Of a stretch of 64,000 bases of DNA, positions 25,750 through 34,279 are shown one piece after another. Below the pieces are notes generated by a model. The model saw only the letters and a list, made by a program, of their open reading frames with translations. It was not told the DNA's origin and did no database searches. Origin of the DNA: Cupriavidus sp. U2 (GTDB lineage Bacteria > Pseudomonadota > Gammaproteobacteria > Burkholderiales > Burkholderiaceae); contig NZ_RCOG02000006.1 of NCBI RefSeq assembly GCF_009663685.2, positions 186,001-250,000 on the forward strand, written 5' to 3'. The translations under genes and the position numbers were made by a program. Positions within the stretch are counted from its first letter, which is position 1, and every line of letters starts with the position of its first letter.

Positions 25750-27264
25750 ATGTCTGTCCTTTCATCTGCCAGGCTGCCGCGCCTGCTGACCCTTGCCGCC
25801 GCCTCGCTCGCTGCCGGATGGCTGGTGGCCGGCTGCACGGTGGGCCCCGACTACCGCAGCGCGCCCGAAGTGGCCGGCACCGCCATCGACGCGGGACGCT
25901 TCCCGCACGCGCCGGCCCAGGCTCAGCCCGTTGCGCCGCGCGCCGCCGACTGGTGGCACGCCTTGGGCGATACCCAGCTCGATACGCTGATCGAGACCGC
26001 GCTCCAGGACAGCCCCGATATCGACGTGGCGCGCGCCCGCGTGCGCCAGGCCCGGGCCGGGCTCGATAGCAACAAGGCCAATCTGCTGCCGAAGGTGGGT
26101 TTCGATGCGGCGATGCTGCGCACCCGCTCGCCCGACCTGTCGGCGCTGTCTGGCAATGGATCGTCGGGTGGCGGGCGCGGTCCGCTGTCGCTGTACATCG
26201 CCAGCTTCGATGCCAGCTGGGAGATCGATCTGTTCGGCGGCACGCGCCGGTCGATCGAGGCGGCCTCCGCCGAAGCCGATGCGGCCTCGGCGCAGTTGGC
26301 GGACGCGCATGTGCAGCTGGCCGCCGAGGTGGCGCAGGCCTATATCACGCTGCGCGAACAGCAGGCGAGCCTGGCGCACCTGCAGGATTCCGAGAAGCTG
26401 GAGGCCGACATGCTCGACCTGACGCAGCAGCGGCGCGCACGCGGCGTGGCGTCGCAGCTCGAAGTGGAGCGCCTGCTGACACAGCTCGACAACACGCGGG
26501 CGCAGATGTCGCCGGTGCAGGCCAGCATCGCCGAACAGTTCGACCAGCTGGCGCTGCTGACCGGCCGTGCTCCGGGGACGCTCGATGCGGCGCTGTCGGC
26601 CGCCCGGCCGTTGCCCCGCGTGCCCGAGACCGTGGCGGTGGGCGATCCGGCGGCGCTGCTCAAGGCCCGGCCCGATATCCGTGCGGCCGAACGCCGGCTG
26701 GCGTCGAGCACGGCGCAGATCGGCGTGCGCAAGGCCGACTGGTTCCCGAAGCTGTCGCTGCTGGGTTCGCTTGGGTTCAGCGCGATGGACCCTGGCCACC
26801 TGGCCCGCAAGGACAACGGCACGTGGCTGACGCTGCCGCGCCTGCAATGGAATATCCTCGATTTCGGCCGTGTGGCCGCCGGGGTGGACAGCGCGGAGGG
26901 CGGACGCGACGAGGCCGACGCCAACTATCGCAGCACGGTGCTCAAGGCCCTGCGCGATGCCGATGTGGCGCTTTCGCGCTACGGCCATCAGCGCGAACAC
27001 GTGGTGGTGCTGCGCCGTGTGGAGGCATCGTCCGAACGGGCATCGACGCTGCAGCAGCAACGTTACCGTGCCGGCACGGCCAGCATGCTCGAATGGCTCG
27101 ATGTGGAACGCACGCGCGTGGTGGCGCAGCAGAACCGCATCTCGGGCGATGCGGATCTGCTCAAGGACTACGTGTCGCTGCAGAAGTCGCTGGGGCTGGG
27201 ATGGCAGACGGCGGCCGCCGCCGCGTCTGCGCCAACTGCCACAGCGGCCACACCGGCTTCCTGA
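25750..27264 (+). CDS. NodT/OprM-type outer-membrane efflux lipoprotein
   Basis: TolC-like outer-membrane factor of 504 residues. The lipoprotein signal peptide ends in V-A-G-C with the lipidated Cys at residue 29, followed by TVGPDY, typical of NodT proteins. Two OEP repeats follow (about 80-270 and 290-480; LDTLIETALQDSPDIDVARA, ARPDIRAAERRLASS). It completes the three-part pump with the two preceding genes. Confidence 0.9.
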   Translation: MSVLSSARLPRLLTLAAASLAAGWLVAGCTVGPDYRSAPEVAGTAIDAGRFPHAPAQAQPVAPRAADWWHALGDTQLDTLIETALQDSPDIDVARARVRQARAGLDSNKANLLPKVGFDAAMLRTRSPDLSALSGNGSSGGGRGPLSLYIASFDASWEIDLFGGTRRSIEAASAEADAASAQLADAHVQLAAEVAQAYITLREQQASLAHLQDSEKLEADMLDLTQQRRARGVASQLEVERLLTQLDNTRAQMSPVQASIAEQFDQLALLTGRAPGTLDAALSAARPLPRVPETVAVGDPAALLKARPDIRAAERRLASSTAQIGVRKADWFPKLSLLGSLGFSAMDPGHLARKDNGTWLTLPRLQWNILDFGRVAAGVDSAEGGRDEADANYRSTVLKALRDADVALSRYGHQREHVVVLRRVEASSERASTLQQQRYRAGTASMLEWLDVERTRVVAQQNRISGDADLLKDYVSLQKSLGLGWQTAAAAASAPTATAATPAS

Positions 27265-27276
27265 CCAGGAACGCGC

Positions 27277-27293
27277 GCGGCCGTGACGGCCGC
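27277..27293 (+). terminator. possible terminator of the efflux operon
   Basis: GCGGCCG-TGA-CGGCCGC followed by ATTTG, starting 12 bp after the NodT stop. The stem is strong but the T-tract is short. The remainder of the gap to 27580 holds no gene or clear signal. Confidence 0.4.
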
Positions 27294-27580
27294 ATTTGCT
27301 GCGCCGCACGGCAACGCCAGCACGGCGGCCCCGGCGCGGCGGGCCGATTCTGCTCCGGCTTTCCGATTCGGCTGTTGCTTTCGCATGGAAAGTGCGGGTG
27401 CAGCAATTGCAAGAGAAACGCCGACAGCCGAACCGGACGAAGCCGACTTTTGGACAAACAGCCAGCACCGCAGACTGCCAAGTGGATAGAATCGCCGTGG
27501 GCATTCTCCCTGCGGCGCCGATTGCAACAATGTGTTACGGGCGGCGGAGGACGGGATGCAGAACAACAGACAAATCGCCC

Positions 27581-28447
27581 ATGCACTTCAACGCCAACGA
27601 CAGCATCCTGGTCAACATCGTCACCAGCGTGGTGGTGATTCTTGCCGGCACGCTGGTGGTCAAGCTGATCAACCGCTTCTTCTCGGCGCGGCTGCAGGCC
27701 GACAACCGGGGCAGCTATCGCGCCTGGACCGTGGCGTCGCGCAATCTGGTGGCGGCGGTGGTGTTCCTGCTGCTGCTGGGCATCTGGGTGTCCGAGCTCA
27801 AGAGCGTGGCGATCTCGCTGGCGGCGTTCGCGGCGGCCTTGCTGCTGGTCGGCAAGGAACTGGTGATGTGCTTCCTGGGTGCGTTCATGCGCATGATCAC
27901 GCGCCCATTCCAGCTTGGCGACCTGGTGGAGATCGGCCCGTTCGGCGGCGAAGTCATCGACATGGACGTGATGTCCACCACGCTGGTGGAAGTGGCCGCC
28001 GCGCGCCAGTACACGGGCTTTACCGTGCAGGTGCCGAACAGCATGCTGCTGACGACGGCCGTGCGCAACCATTCGCAGGCCGGCGCCTATACGCTGGACA
28101 TGGTGCGGATTCCGCTGGCCGTGGGCGACGATCCCGAAGCGGTGGAGGCGCTGCTGGTGCAGGTGGCGCGCCGCGCGTGCGAAGGCTTCATGGAAGAAGC
28201 GGGCCGCACGCTGCGGCGCTACGGGGACATGCGCTTCGTGGACCTGTCGCAGTTCGAGCCACGTGTGATATTCGAACCGTTCGACGTGACCCGCTTCGAC
28301 GCCGTGGTGCGCTTTCCGGTGCCGGTCAGCGCACGGCTGGCGGTGGCGCAGCAGATCGTGCGCGGCTATTACCGCGAGCGGGCGCAGGGCCGGCCGGTGG
28401 ATTCCGGGACGGCGCCCCCACCGGAAGCGCCCGCGGCGCAACCGTAG
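27581..28447 (+). CDS. MscS-family mechanosensitive channel
   Basis: Inner-membrane protein of 288 residues with three N-terminal helices (about 7-28, 48-70, 75-98). The pore helix and MscS beta domain follow, with RPFQLGDLVEIGPFGGEVIDMDVMSTTL and the typical VPNSMLLTTAVRN. MscS proteins release solutes on membrane tension. ATG 27581 is chosen because the upstream 95 codons are not protein-like. It lies 73 bp before the phospholipase-D-type gene; both relate to membrane stress. Confidence 0.82.
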   Translation: MHFNANDSILVNIVTSVVVILAGTLVVKLINRFFSARLQADNRGSYRAWTVASRNLVAAVVFLLLLGIWVSELKSVAISLAAFAAALLLVGKELVMCFLGAFMRMITRPFQLGDLVEIGPFGGEVIDMDVMSTTLVEVAAARQYTGFTVQVPNSMLLTTAVRNHSQAGAYTLDMVRIPLAVGDDPEAVEALLVQVARRACEGFMEEAGRTLRRYGDMRFVDLSQFEPRVIFEPFDVTRFDAVVRFPVPVSARLAVAQQIVRGYYRERAQGRPVDSGTAPPPEAPAAQP

Positions 28448-28520
28448 CGCGGGGCGGGGTGGCCACCGGGTCCCTGGCATCCGGCAGGCCGCAGGCGGCA
28501 GGACCGTCGAGGAGAACACC

Positions 28521-30167
28521 ATGGCGCAGGCCCTGATTCGATGGCATGGAGATGGCGCGACGCCCGGCCCGGCGCCCGTGCCGGGGTGGCGGCATGTGCG
28601 GTCGCTGGCGTGGGTGCTCGCCATCTCGGTCTGGCTGGCGCTGGCAGGCGGCTGTGCGAGCCTGCCCGCCAATGCCGGGCGCACGCCAAGCTACGCCGCG
28701 ACCGATACCGGCACGACGCTGCTGGCAAGGTCGCTGGCGCCACGGCTGGGGCAGAATCCAGGGCAGTCGATCTTCTATCCGCTGGGCGCGGGGCCCGATG
28801 CGCTGACGGCGCGCATGGCACTGGCGCGGGCCGCGCAGAAGACACTGGACCTGCAGTACTACATCTATGACGTCGATACCACGGGCAGTGCGCTGCTGGG
28901 CGAGGTGATCGACGCCGCCGATCGCGGCGTACGCGTGCGCGTGCTGCTGGACGACATCCATACCGGCAAGCAGGACAAGATCTGGGCGGCGGTGGATTCG
29001 CATCCGAACATCGAGGTGCGCATCTTCAATCCGTTTGCCAACCGCAACGCCCGCTGGCTGGAGCTGCTGTTCGATTTCGGCCGCCTGAACCGCCGTATGC
29101 ACAACAAGCAGATGACGGTGGACAACCTGGTGTCGATCATGGGCGGCCGCAATATCGGCGACGCGTACTTCTCGGCCAAGTCCGACATGGCGTTCAGCGA
29201 CCTCGACGTGATGGTGGCCGGCCCAGTGGTGCCGGCCGCCAGCAAGGTGTTCGACGAATACTGGAACAGCGAAAACGCCTATCCCGTGGCCACGCTGACC
29301 CCGGAAGGCAAGGAGGCCCCCGACGAACTGCGCGCCTTCCGCAAGCAGATCGAGGCCAAGGGCGACACGGCCCGCGCCAGCCCGTTCGTGCAGGAACTGC
29401 TGGATTCGGGCCTGGCGCGCGGCATCGAGTCGGGCCGCCTGCCGGGCTACATGGGCGCGGCGCGCGTGATTGCCGACAAGGCCGACAAGATCGAGGAATC
29501 CGCCGACGACCCCTCCACGCACGCCATTCCGCAGCTACGCGCGATGATGGAAAAGGCCCGGACAGAGCTGGTGCTGGTTTCCCCGTACTTCGTGCCCAAC
29601 AAGAACGGTGAGGCGTGGCTGGCCGCCATGGTCAAACGGGGCGTCAAGGTGCGTGTGCTGACCAATTCCTTCGCCGCCACCGACGTTGCGGCGGTGCATG
29701 CCGGGTACGCGCCCACGCGCAAGCGGCTGCTGGAGGCCGGCGTGGAACTCTACGAACTGAAACCCACGGCCAATGCCGACCTGGTGCGCAGCAGGGCCAG
29801 CAAGTCGCGCATGTTTGCGTCGAGCCGCGCAAGCCTGCATGCCAAGGCCTACGTGGTGGACCGCCAGACGCTGTTCATCGGGTCGATGAATCTGGACCCG
29901 CGATCGATCAAGCTCAATACCGAAATGGGGGTGGTGCTGGACAGTCCGGCGCTGGCCAGGCTGCTGGTGGAGGACATGGACCGCCGGCTGCTCGATATCG
30001 CCTACCGCGTGGGCCTGAAAACCGGCGACAGCGGTGCGCAGTCGCTGACGTGGACCACGCGCGACAACGGCAAGGAAACCACCTACGAGCACGAGCCGGA
30101 CATGAGCATGTGGCAGCACATGGGCATCGACGTCCTGCAGTTGCTGCCCGTGGACGAGCAACTGTAG
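28521..30167 (+). CDS. phospholipase-D-family cardiolipin synthase-like lipoprotein
   Basis: Protein of 548 residues with an N-terminal lipoprotein-type signal (LALAGGCASL, Cys about residue 45). It has two HKD motifs: RMHNKQMTVDNLVSIMGGRN (about 193-212) and LHAKAYVVDRQTLFIGSMNL (about 440-460). Two HKD copies and the overall layout fit ClsC/YmdC-type cardiolipin synthases, which join phospholipids in the envelope; another phospholipase D activity is possible. Confidence 0.82.
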   Translation: MAQALIRWHGDGATPGPAPVPGWRHVRSLAWVLAISVWLALAGGCASLPANAGRTPSYAATDTGTTLLARSLAPRLGQNPGQSIFYPLGAGPDALTARMALARAAQKTLDLQYYIYDVDTTGSALLGEVIDAADRGVRVRVLLDDIHTGKQDKIWAAVDSHPNIEVRIFNPFANRNARWLELLFDFGRLNRRMHNKQMTVDNLVSIMGGRNIGDAYFSAKSDMAFSDLDVMVAGPVVPAASKVFDEYWNSENAYPVATLTPEGKEAPDELRAFRKQIEAKGDTARASPFVQELLDSGLARGIESGRLPGYMGAARVIADKADKIEESADDPSTHAIPQLRAMMEKARTELVLVSPYFVPNKNGEAWLAAMVKRGVKVRVLTNSFAATDVAAVHAGYAPTRKRLLEAGVELYELKPTANADLVRSRASKSRMFASSRASLHAKAYVVDRQTLFIGSMNLDPRSIKLNTEMGVVLDSPALARLLVEDMDRRLLDIAYRVGLKTGDSGAQSLTWTTRDNGKETTYEHEPDMSMWQHMGIDVLQLLPVDEQL

Positions 30168-30198
30168 TCAAGGCCGCCACGGGGCAGGCCTGGCCAGA

Positions 30199-30597
30199 CT
30201 AGGGCGCGGCGGTCTCGCCGCCGCCGTCCGGCTGCAGCAGTTGCAGCAGGTATGCCTGCAGGCGCGACAGTTCGCCGGCGATGCCACCCGGAAAACCTTG
30301 CCGGTCGCCGCGCTTGTCGATCAGCAGTTCGGCGACGAAGGCGGATACGGCGGCGGCGTTGCCCAGCGCGGCCAGCTGGTTGCCGATGCGCGGATACGCG
30401 TAGAACAGCTCCAGCGGACGGACTTCACGCGGCAACTGGGCCAGCCACCTGAGCGCCACGGGCGTCAGCGACAGGTTGATCGGGTCCGGCGCCTGGCGCA
30501 GTTCGCTCCAGTCGACGTGCGCCGAGGCAGGCGGGTCGCCGTCCAGTACCTTCCTGGCTTCTTCGACCGTGACGAATTCGAACGACAGGGGATCCAT
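30199..30597 (-). CDS. hypothetical protein, 132 aa
   Basis: Alpha-helical, acidic protein without signal peptide, containing VDWSELRQAPDPINLSLTPV, ALRWLAQLPREVRPLELFY and GNQLAALGNAAAVSAFVAEL. I recognise no named domain. The start is uncertain (ATG 30597, 30633 or 30669). It lies between the cardiolipin-synthase-like gene (convergent) and a DUF2917 gene (divergent). Confidence 0.6.
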   Translation of the reverse strand: MDPLSFEFVTVEEARKVLDGDPPASAHVDWSELRQAPDPINLSLTPVALRWLAQLPREVRPLELFYAYPRIGNQLAALGNAAAVSAFVAELLIDKRGDRQGFPGGIAGELSRLQAYLLQLLQPDGGGETAAP

Positions 30598-30739
30598 GAT
30601 GGGTGGCTCGATGTGGGCAGGGCGCGCGGGCATCCACCCCTTCGGGGCAGATTTCGTGCTGCCGCCCATGTTAACGGATCGGTGAAGCGTTTCGTTAGCG
30701 GCAAGGCACGACCCGGGCCCGGCCCGGCGCGGGCGCGGA

Positions 30740-30774
30740 TCTCATGGCAGGCTGCCCGATGTCTCATGGCAGGC
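30740..30774. promoter_or_regulatory. direct repeats upstream of the DUF2917 gene
   Basis: TCTCATGGCAGGC occurs at 30740-30752 and again at 30762-30774, 22 bp apart (two helical turns). They lie 44-78 bp before the DUF2917 start. Confidence 0.45.
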
Positions 30775-30789
30775 AAACGCCCGTTTGCC
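30772..30789. promoter_or_regulatory. 18-bp palindrome upstream of the DUF2917 gene
   Basis: GGCAAACG-CC-CGTTTGCC is a perfect 8-bp inverted repeat ending 28 bp before the DUF2917 start. It overlaps the end of the second direct repeat. A repressor operator is likely. Confidence 0.5.
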
Positions 30790-30817
30790 ACACTGCAGGC
30801 ATGAACCGGAGCCTGCC

Positions 30818-31084
30818 ATGACCTGGGATTTGCTGATCGAATCGGACTGCGTACCCGTGCCACTGCGCGCGGGCGCCCGTGTGACCTGCCGCGCCGGCCA
30901 GTTGTGGATCACCGTCGAGCACCGGCGCGCCCGGCCGTCGGCGGATATCGTGCTGTCGGCCGGCCAGCAGTGCCGCGTGGAGGAGGACGGCGTCTATTTC
31001 CTGAGCGCACTGCGTGCGCTGGGCGCGGTGCAATGCCACATCACGCCGGCCGCCAGCCAGCAGTTGGCGCTGCGCCCGGCCTGA
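30818..31084 (+). CDS. DUF2917 protein
   Basis: Small protein of 88 residues with a cupin-like beta pattern: VPLRAGARVTCRAGQLWITV, SADIVLSAGQQCRVEEDGVY. This matches DUF2917, common in Burkholderiaceae and of unknown function. GGAG 6 bases before ATG 30818 sets the start. Its 3' end overlaps the convergent LysR gene by 44 bp. Confidence 0.75.
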   Translation: MTWDLLIESDCVPVPLRAGARVTCRAGQLWITVEHRRARPSADIVLSAGQQCRVEEDGVYFLSALRALGAVQCHITPAASQQLALRPA

Positions 31085-31982
31085 CGCGCGCCGCTTCCTC
31101 GGCAATCCAGTCGGCCACGTGGCGCACGTCGTCGCGCGGGGTCTCGGTGGCATGGATCAGCCAGAACGCGTTGGGGCTGGGCATGACCGCGCCTGCCGTG
31201 GTGACTACGTTCAACTGGCCGCCTTCGATCAGTGACTGGATCAGCTCCAGACGGCCAAGCGCCACGCCTTGTCCCGCCAGTGCCGCATGAATCACCTGAT
31301 CATACTGATTGAAGCGCAGGATGCCGCGCCGGGCGGCCTGCCGGTAGCCTTGCGCGCCAAGCCAGTTGCGCCAGTGCAGCCATGGGCGCGGATCGTCGAA
31401 TTCGAGCAATGGCAATGCCGCCAGCGCTTCGGCCGAGGTCACGCGGGTGGCGCCCAGCGCCGGATTGGCCACGGGTGCGATGGTTTCGTCGAACAGCCGC
31501 ACGGCGTGGGGCGGCGCGGCCGATGCCGGGCAATAGCGGATGGCCAGGTCGATGCCATCGGCGCGCAGGTCGCTGATCTGGTTGCTGGCGGACAGCCGCA
31601 CGTCGAGCTTCGGATGCCGGCGCTGCAAGCTGCCCAGCCGTGGCAGCAACCACAGGCCGGCCACGCCGATGCTGGCCGTGACCGTGACGGGCTGGCTTCC
31701 ATCGCGCTTGCGCAGTTCCGCGGCCACGTCCTGCAACTGCTGCACCGCGCCGTCGGCGCTGCGGAACAGGCGTTCGCCTTCGGGCGTGAACGCCACGCCG
31801 CGATGCTGGCGTACGAACAGGCGTACCTGGAGCTGGTCTTCCAGCGCGCGGATCTGGCGGCTTACGGCCGATTGGGTCAGGCACAGGTCGTCGGCGGCCT
31901 GCGTGATGCTCATGCGCCGGCCCACGGCCACAAAGCCCTTGAGCAGATCGAGCGGAAACAGGCGGACGAGCGGGACGGACAT
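31041..31982 (-). CDS. LysR-family regulator, GcvA-like
   Basis: Protein of 313 residues. The HTH (about 12-72) includes SITQAADDLCLTQSAVSRQI and VRLFVRQHRGVAFT. The effector domain follows (RADGIDLAIRYC, WRNWLGAQG), as in GcvA-type LysR proteins. It is divergent from the MFS gene at 32145, so it probably controls that transporter. The ligand is unknown. Confidence 0.82.
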   Translation of the reverse strand: MSVPLVRLFPLDLLKGFVAVGRRMSITQAADDLCLTQSAVSRQIRALEDQLQVRLFVRQHRGVAFTPEGERLFRSADGAVQQLQDVAAELRKRDGSQPVTVTASIGVAGLWLLPRLGSLQRRHPKLDVRLSASNQISDLRADGIDLAIRYCPASAAPPHAVRLFDETIAPVANPALGATRVTSAEALAALPLLEFDDPRPWLHWRNWLGAQGYRQAARRGILRFNQYDQVIHAALAGQGVALGRLELIQSLIEGGQLNVVTTAGAVMPSPNAFWLIHATETPRDDVRHVADWIAEEAARVRPGAAPTAGWRPA

Positions 31983-32144
31983 GGCAAAGCCTCAAGGGGG
32001 CGCTGGCGAGCCCCATTACAGCACGGAAATCCGCTCCGCTGCCATGCGCGGATGGAATGGCAGAACGCCTGAAATCTCGTTTGAACCGGCGCCCGGAATC
32101 GCTTGAAATAAAGCCGATCGGAACTGCCGCCACTGGAGCCCGCC

Positions 32145-33410
32145 ATGTCGCTTCGCCAGCCTTCGCATGATGTCCGTGCATTGCAACCGGGCGGGGCGCC
32201 GCCCTGGTGGCGCGGCACCGTCTTTCTGCTGCTGGCAGCCGGGCTCGTGATGGGCCTGGCGCTGGGGGTGCGCCACGTGCAGGGCCTGTTCCTGCTGCCG
32301 GTGATCGCCGAACGGGGCTGGACCCGCGAGACATTCGGCTTTGCGATGGCCGTGCAGAACCTGGTGTGGGGCATCGCCCAGCCGCTGACCGGCATGGTGG
32401 CCGACCGCTTCGGGTCGTGGAAGGTGATGCTGGCCGGTCTGTTGCTGTACGCGGCCGGACTCTGGGGCATGGCGCTGGCGCCGTCGTCGATGGCATTCGT
32501 GCTGGCGGGTGGCATCTGTATCGGCATCGCGCAGTCCGGGACGACGTTCGGCGTGGTCTATGGCGCGCTGAGCCGCATGGTGCCGCCGGCGCAGCGCAGC
32601 CGCACGCTGGGCATTGCCGGGGCGTGCGGGGGCATCGGGCAGTTCCTGATGGTGCCGTCGGCGCAGGCGCTGCTGTCGGTGGCGGGGTGGCAGCTGACGT
32701 TGATGATCTTTGCCGGGGCGGCCCTGTTGCTGGTGCCGTTGGCGCTGCCGTTCCAGGATCGCGCGACGGGCGGCGATGCCAGGGGCGACCAGCCTTCGAT
32801 GCGGGCCGCCATCGGCGAGGCCTTCCGGCATCCGGGGTTCTGGCTGCTCAACCTGGGCTTTCTGGCATGCGGCTTCCAGCTGGCGTTCATCGCCAACCAT
32901 CTGCCGGCCTACCTGCGCGACCAGGGCATGCAGCCGGCCAGCGCGATGATTGCGCTGGCCCTGATCGCACTGGCCAATATCGCGGGCACCTACGCCTTCG
33001 GCTGGCTGGGCGGGCGGCACGTGAAGAAGTACCTGCTGGCCGGCATCTACCTGACGCGCACATCGGCGATGGCGCTGTTCCTGCTGCTGCCGCTCAGCCC
33101 GCTCACGCTTTACGGGTTTGCGGCCGTGATGGGCTTCCTGTGGCTGGGCACGGTGCCATTGACCAGCGGCATCGTCTCGCAGGTGTTTGGCGTGCGGTAC
33201 ATCACCACGCTGTTCGGCTTTGTGTTCCTTGGCCATCAGCTGGGGTCGTTTCTGGGTGTGTGGCTGGGCGGGCTGGTGTTCGAACTGACGCATTCCTATG
33301 ATCTGGTGTGGATGGGTGCGATGGCGCTGGGCGTGATCGCGGCGGCGTTGCATTGGCCCATCGACGACCGCGAGATCGTGCGCGCGCCATGGCAGGGGCT
33401 GCGGCCTTGA
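32145..33410 (+). CDS. MFS transporter (monocarboxylate-porter type)
   Basis: Inner-membrane protein of 421 residues with 12 helices. GMVADRFGSWKVM is the loop 2-3 motif, and SGTTFGVVYGALSRMVPP and GIAGACGGIGQFL match oxalate/monocarboxylate-type MFS porters. The substrate is unknown. It is divergent from a LysR gene with a 162-bp shared region; no single clear operator was seen there. Confidence 0.82.
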   Translation: MSLRQPSHDVRALQPGGAPPWWRGTVFLLLAAGLVMGLALGVRHVQGLFLLPVIAERGWTRETFGFAMAVQNLVWGIAQPLTGMVADRFGSWKVMLAGLLLYAAGLWGMALAPSSMAFVLAGGICIGIAQSGTTFGVVYGALSRMVPPAQRSRTLGIAGACGGIGQFLMVPSAQALLSVAGWQLTLMIFAGAALLLVPLALPFQDRATGGDARGDQPSMRAAIGEAFRHPGFWLLNLGFLACGFQLAFIANHLPAYLRDQGMQPASAMIALALIALANIAGTYAFGWLGGRHVKKYLLAGIYLTRTSAMALFLLLPLSPLTLYGFAAVMGFLWLGTVPLTSGIVSQVFGVRYITTLFGFVFLGHQLGSFLGVWLGGLVFELTHSYDLVWMGAMALGVIAAALHWPIDDREIVRAPWQGLRP

Positions 33411-33533
33411 GCGCCTGCATGGAATAAAGGGCTGGCCTGACGTGTTTACGCATCAGGCAGGCTGCGTGCCGGGCGCGGGAGGTGGAGTATGCTTGGCACG
33501 CACGTCCTGTCATTCCCGTATCCGGAGGCCGCC

Positions 33534-34049
33534 ATGCCGTTTCGTTTTTCCGTTTGGACGGGTGCCGTCGCGGCAGCCGTTGTGCTGAGCGCCTGCGCAT
33601 CGCTGCAGCCGGTGGAGACTGGCCAAAAGCTGATCGGCAGCCCGCAGGCCGCCGTGCAACAGGCGTTCGGCACCCCCACCGATACGTTCCAGATGGCCAA
33701 CGGCACCCAGCGGTGGATCTATTCCAAACAGCCGTACGGCTACGAAATCTACGCGGCCGACTTCGATGCCAGCGGCAAGCTGACGAATTTCCGCCAGACG
33801 CTGACCGAAAACGAGATCTACACCGCACGGCCCGGCCAGTGGACCAAGCAGGATGTGCTGGAACGCTGGGGCAGGCCCAAGGAGCCGATCCAGTACTACG
33901 CGCTGATGAAGCGCGAGGCGTGGTCGTACCGGATGTACCTGCCCGGCTACCTGCCGGCGCACTTCAGCGCCTACTTTGACGACAACGGCGTGTTGGACCG
34001 GACGATGATCATCCAGGACTCGCGCGGCGGCGAACGCAGCCGGCGATAG
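33534..34049 (+). CDS. lipoprotein with SmpA/BamE-like fold
   Basis: Protein of 171 residues. The signal peptide ends in VLSAC (lipid-bearing Cys about residue 22). Two BamE-like repeats follow: GSPQAAVQQAFGTPTDTFQM and TKQDVLERWGRPKEPIQYYA, each with the G/W-x-P pattern of that fold. It probably sits in the outer membrane or periplasm; its role is unknown. GGAGG before ATG 33534 fixes the start. It is monocistronic. Confidence 0.7.
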   Translation: MPFRFSVWTGAVAAAVVLSACASLQPVETGQKLIGSPQAAVQQAFGTPTDTFQMANGTQRWIYSKQPYGYEIYAADFDASGKLTNFRQTLTENEIYTARPGQWTKQDVLERWGRPKEPIQYYALMKREAWSYRMYLPGYLPAHFSAYFDDNGVLDRTMIIQDSRGGERSRR

Positions 34050-34179
34050 GCGAACGGCTATCCACGGCGCGCCGGGTGGGCCGGCGTGGCCGTCCGCATG
34101 GTCCCCCGAGTGGCGCCATTGCAACAATCCACATTGAAGACTCAACTAATTCCCGGGTGAAGCGCGCGTTCATTGTATA

Positions 34180-34198
34180 AACACGAATTATTCGCATT
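34180..34198. promoter_or_regulatory. Fur box of the TonB receptor
   Basis: AACACGAATTATTCGCATT differs little from the beta-proteobacterial Fur consensus AATGCGAATNATTCGCATT (about 17 of 19). It overlaps a TATAAA (34176-34181) that may be the -10 box and lies 82 bp before the receptor start. Confidence 0.7.
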
Positions 34199-34279
34199 AC
34201 GATTTGTGTTGAAATGCGGCGCACGCCGCATCGTGCACGTCGAGCCAGCACACCGCCAATAACAATCCCGGGAATTCCG

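Noticed and set aside
24343..27264. A 973-codon open frame spanning the efflux genes
   Set aside because: Its first 469 codons are the out-of-frame reading of the EmrB-type gene; only the part from ATG 25750 (NodT lipoprotein) is real.
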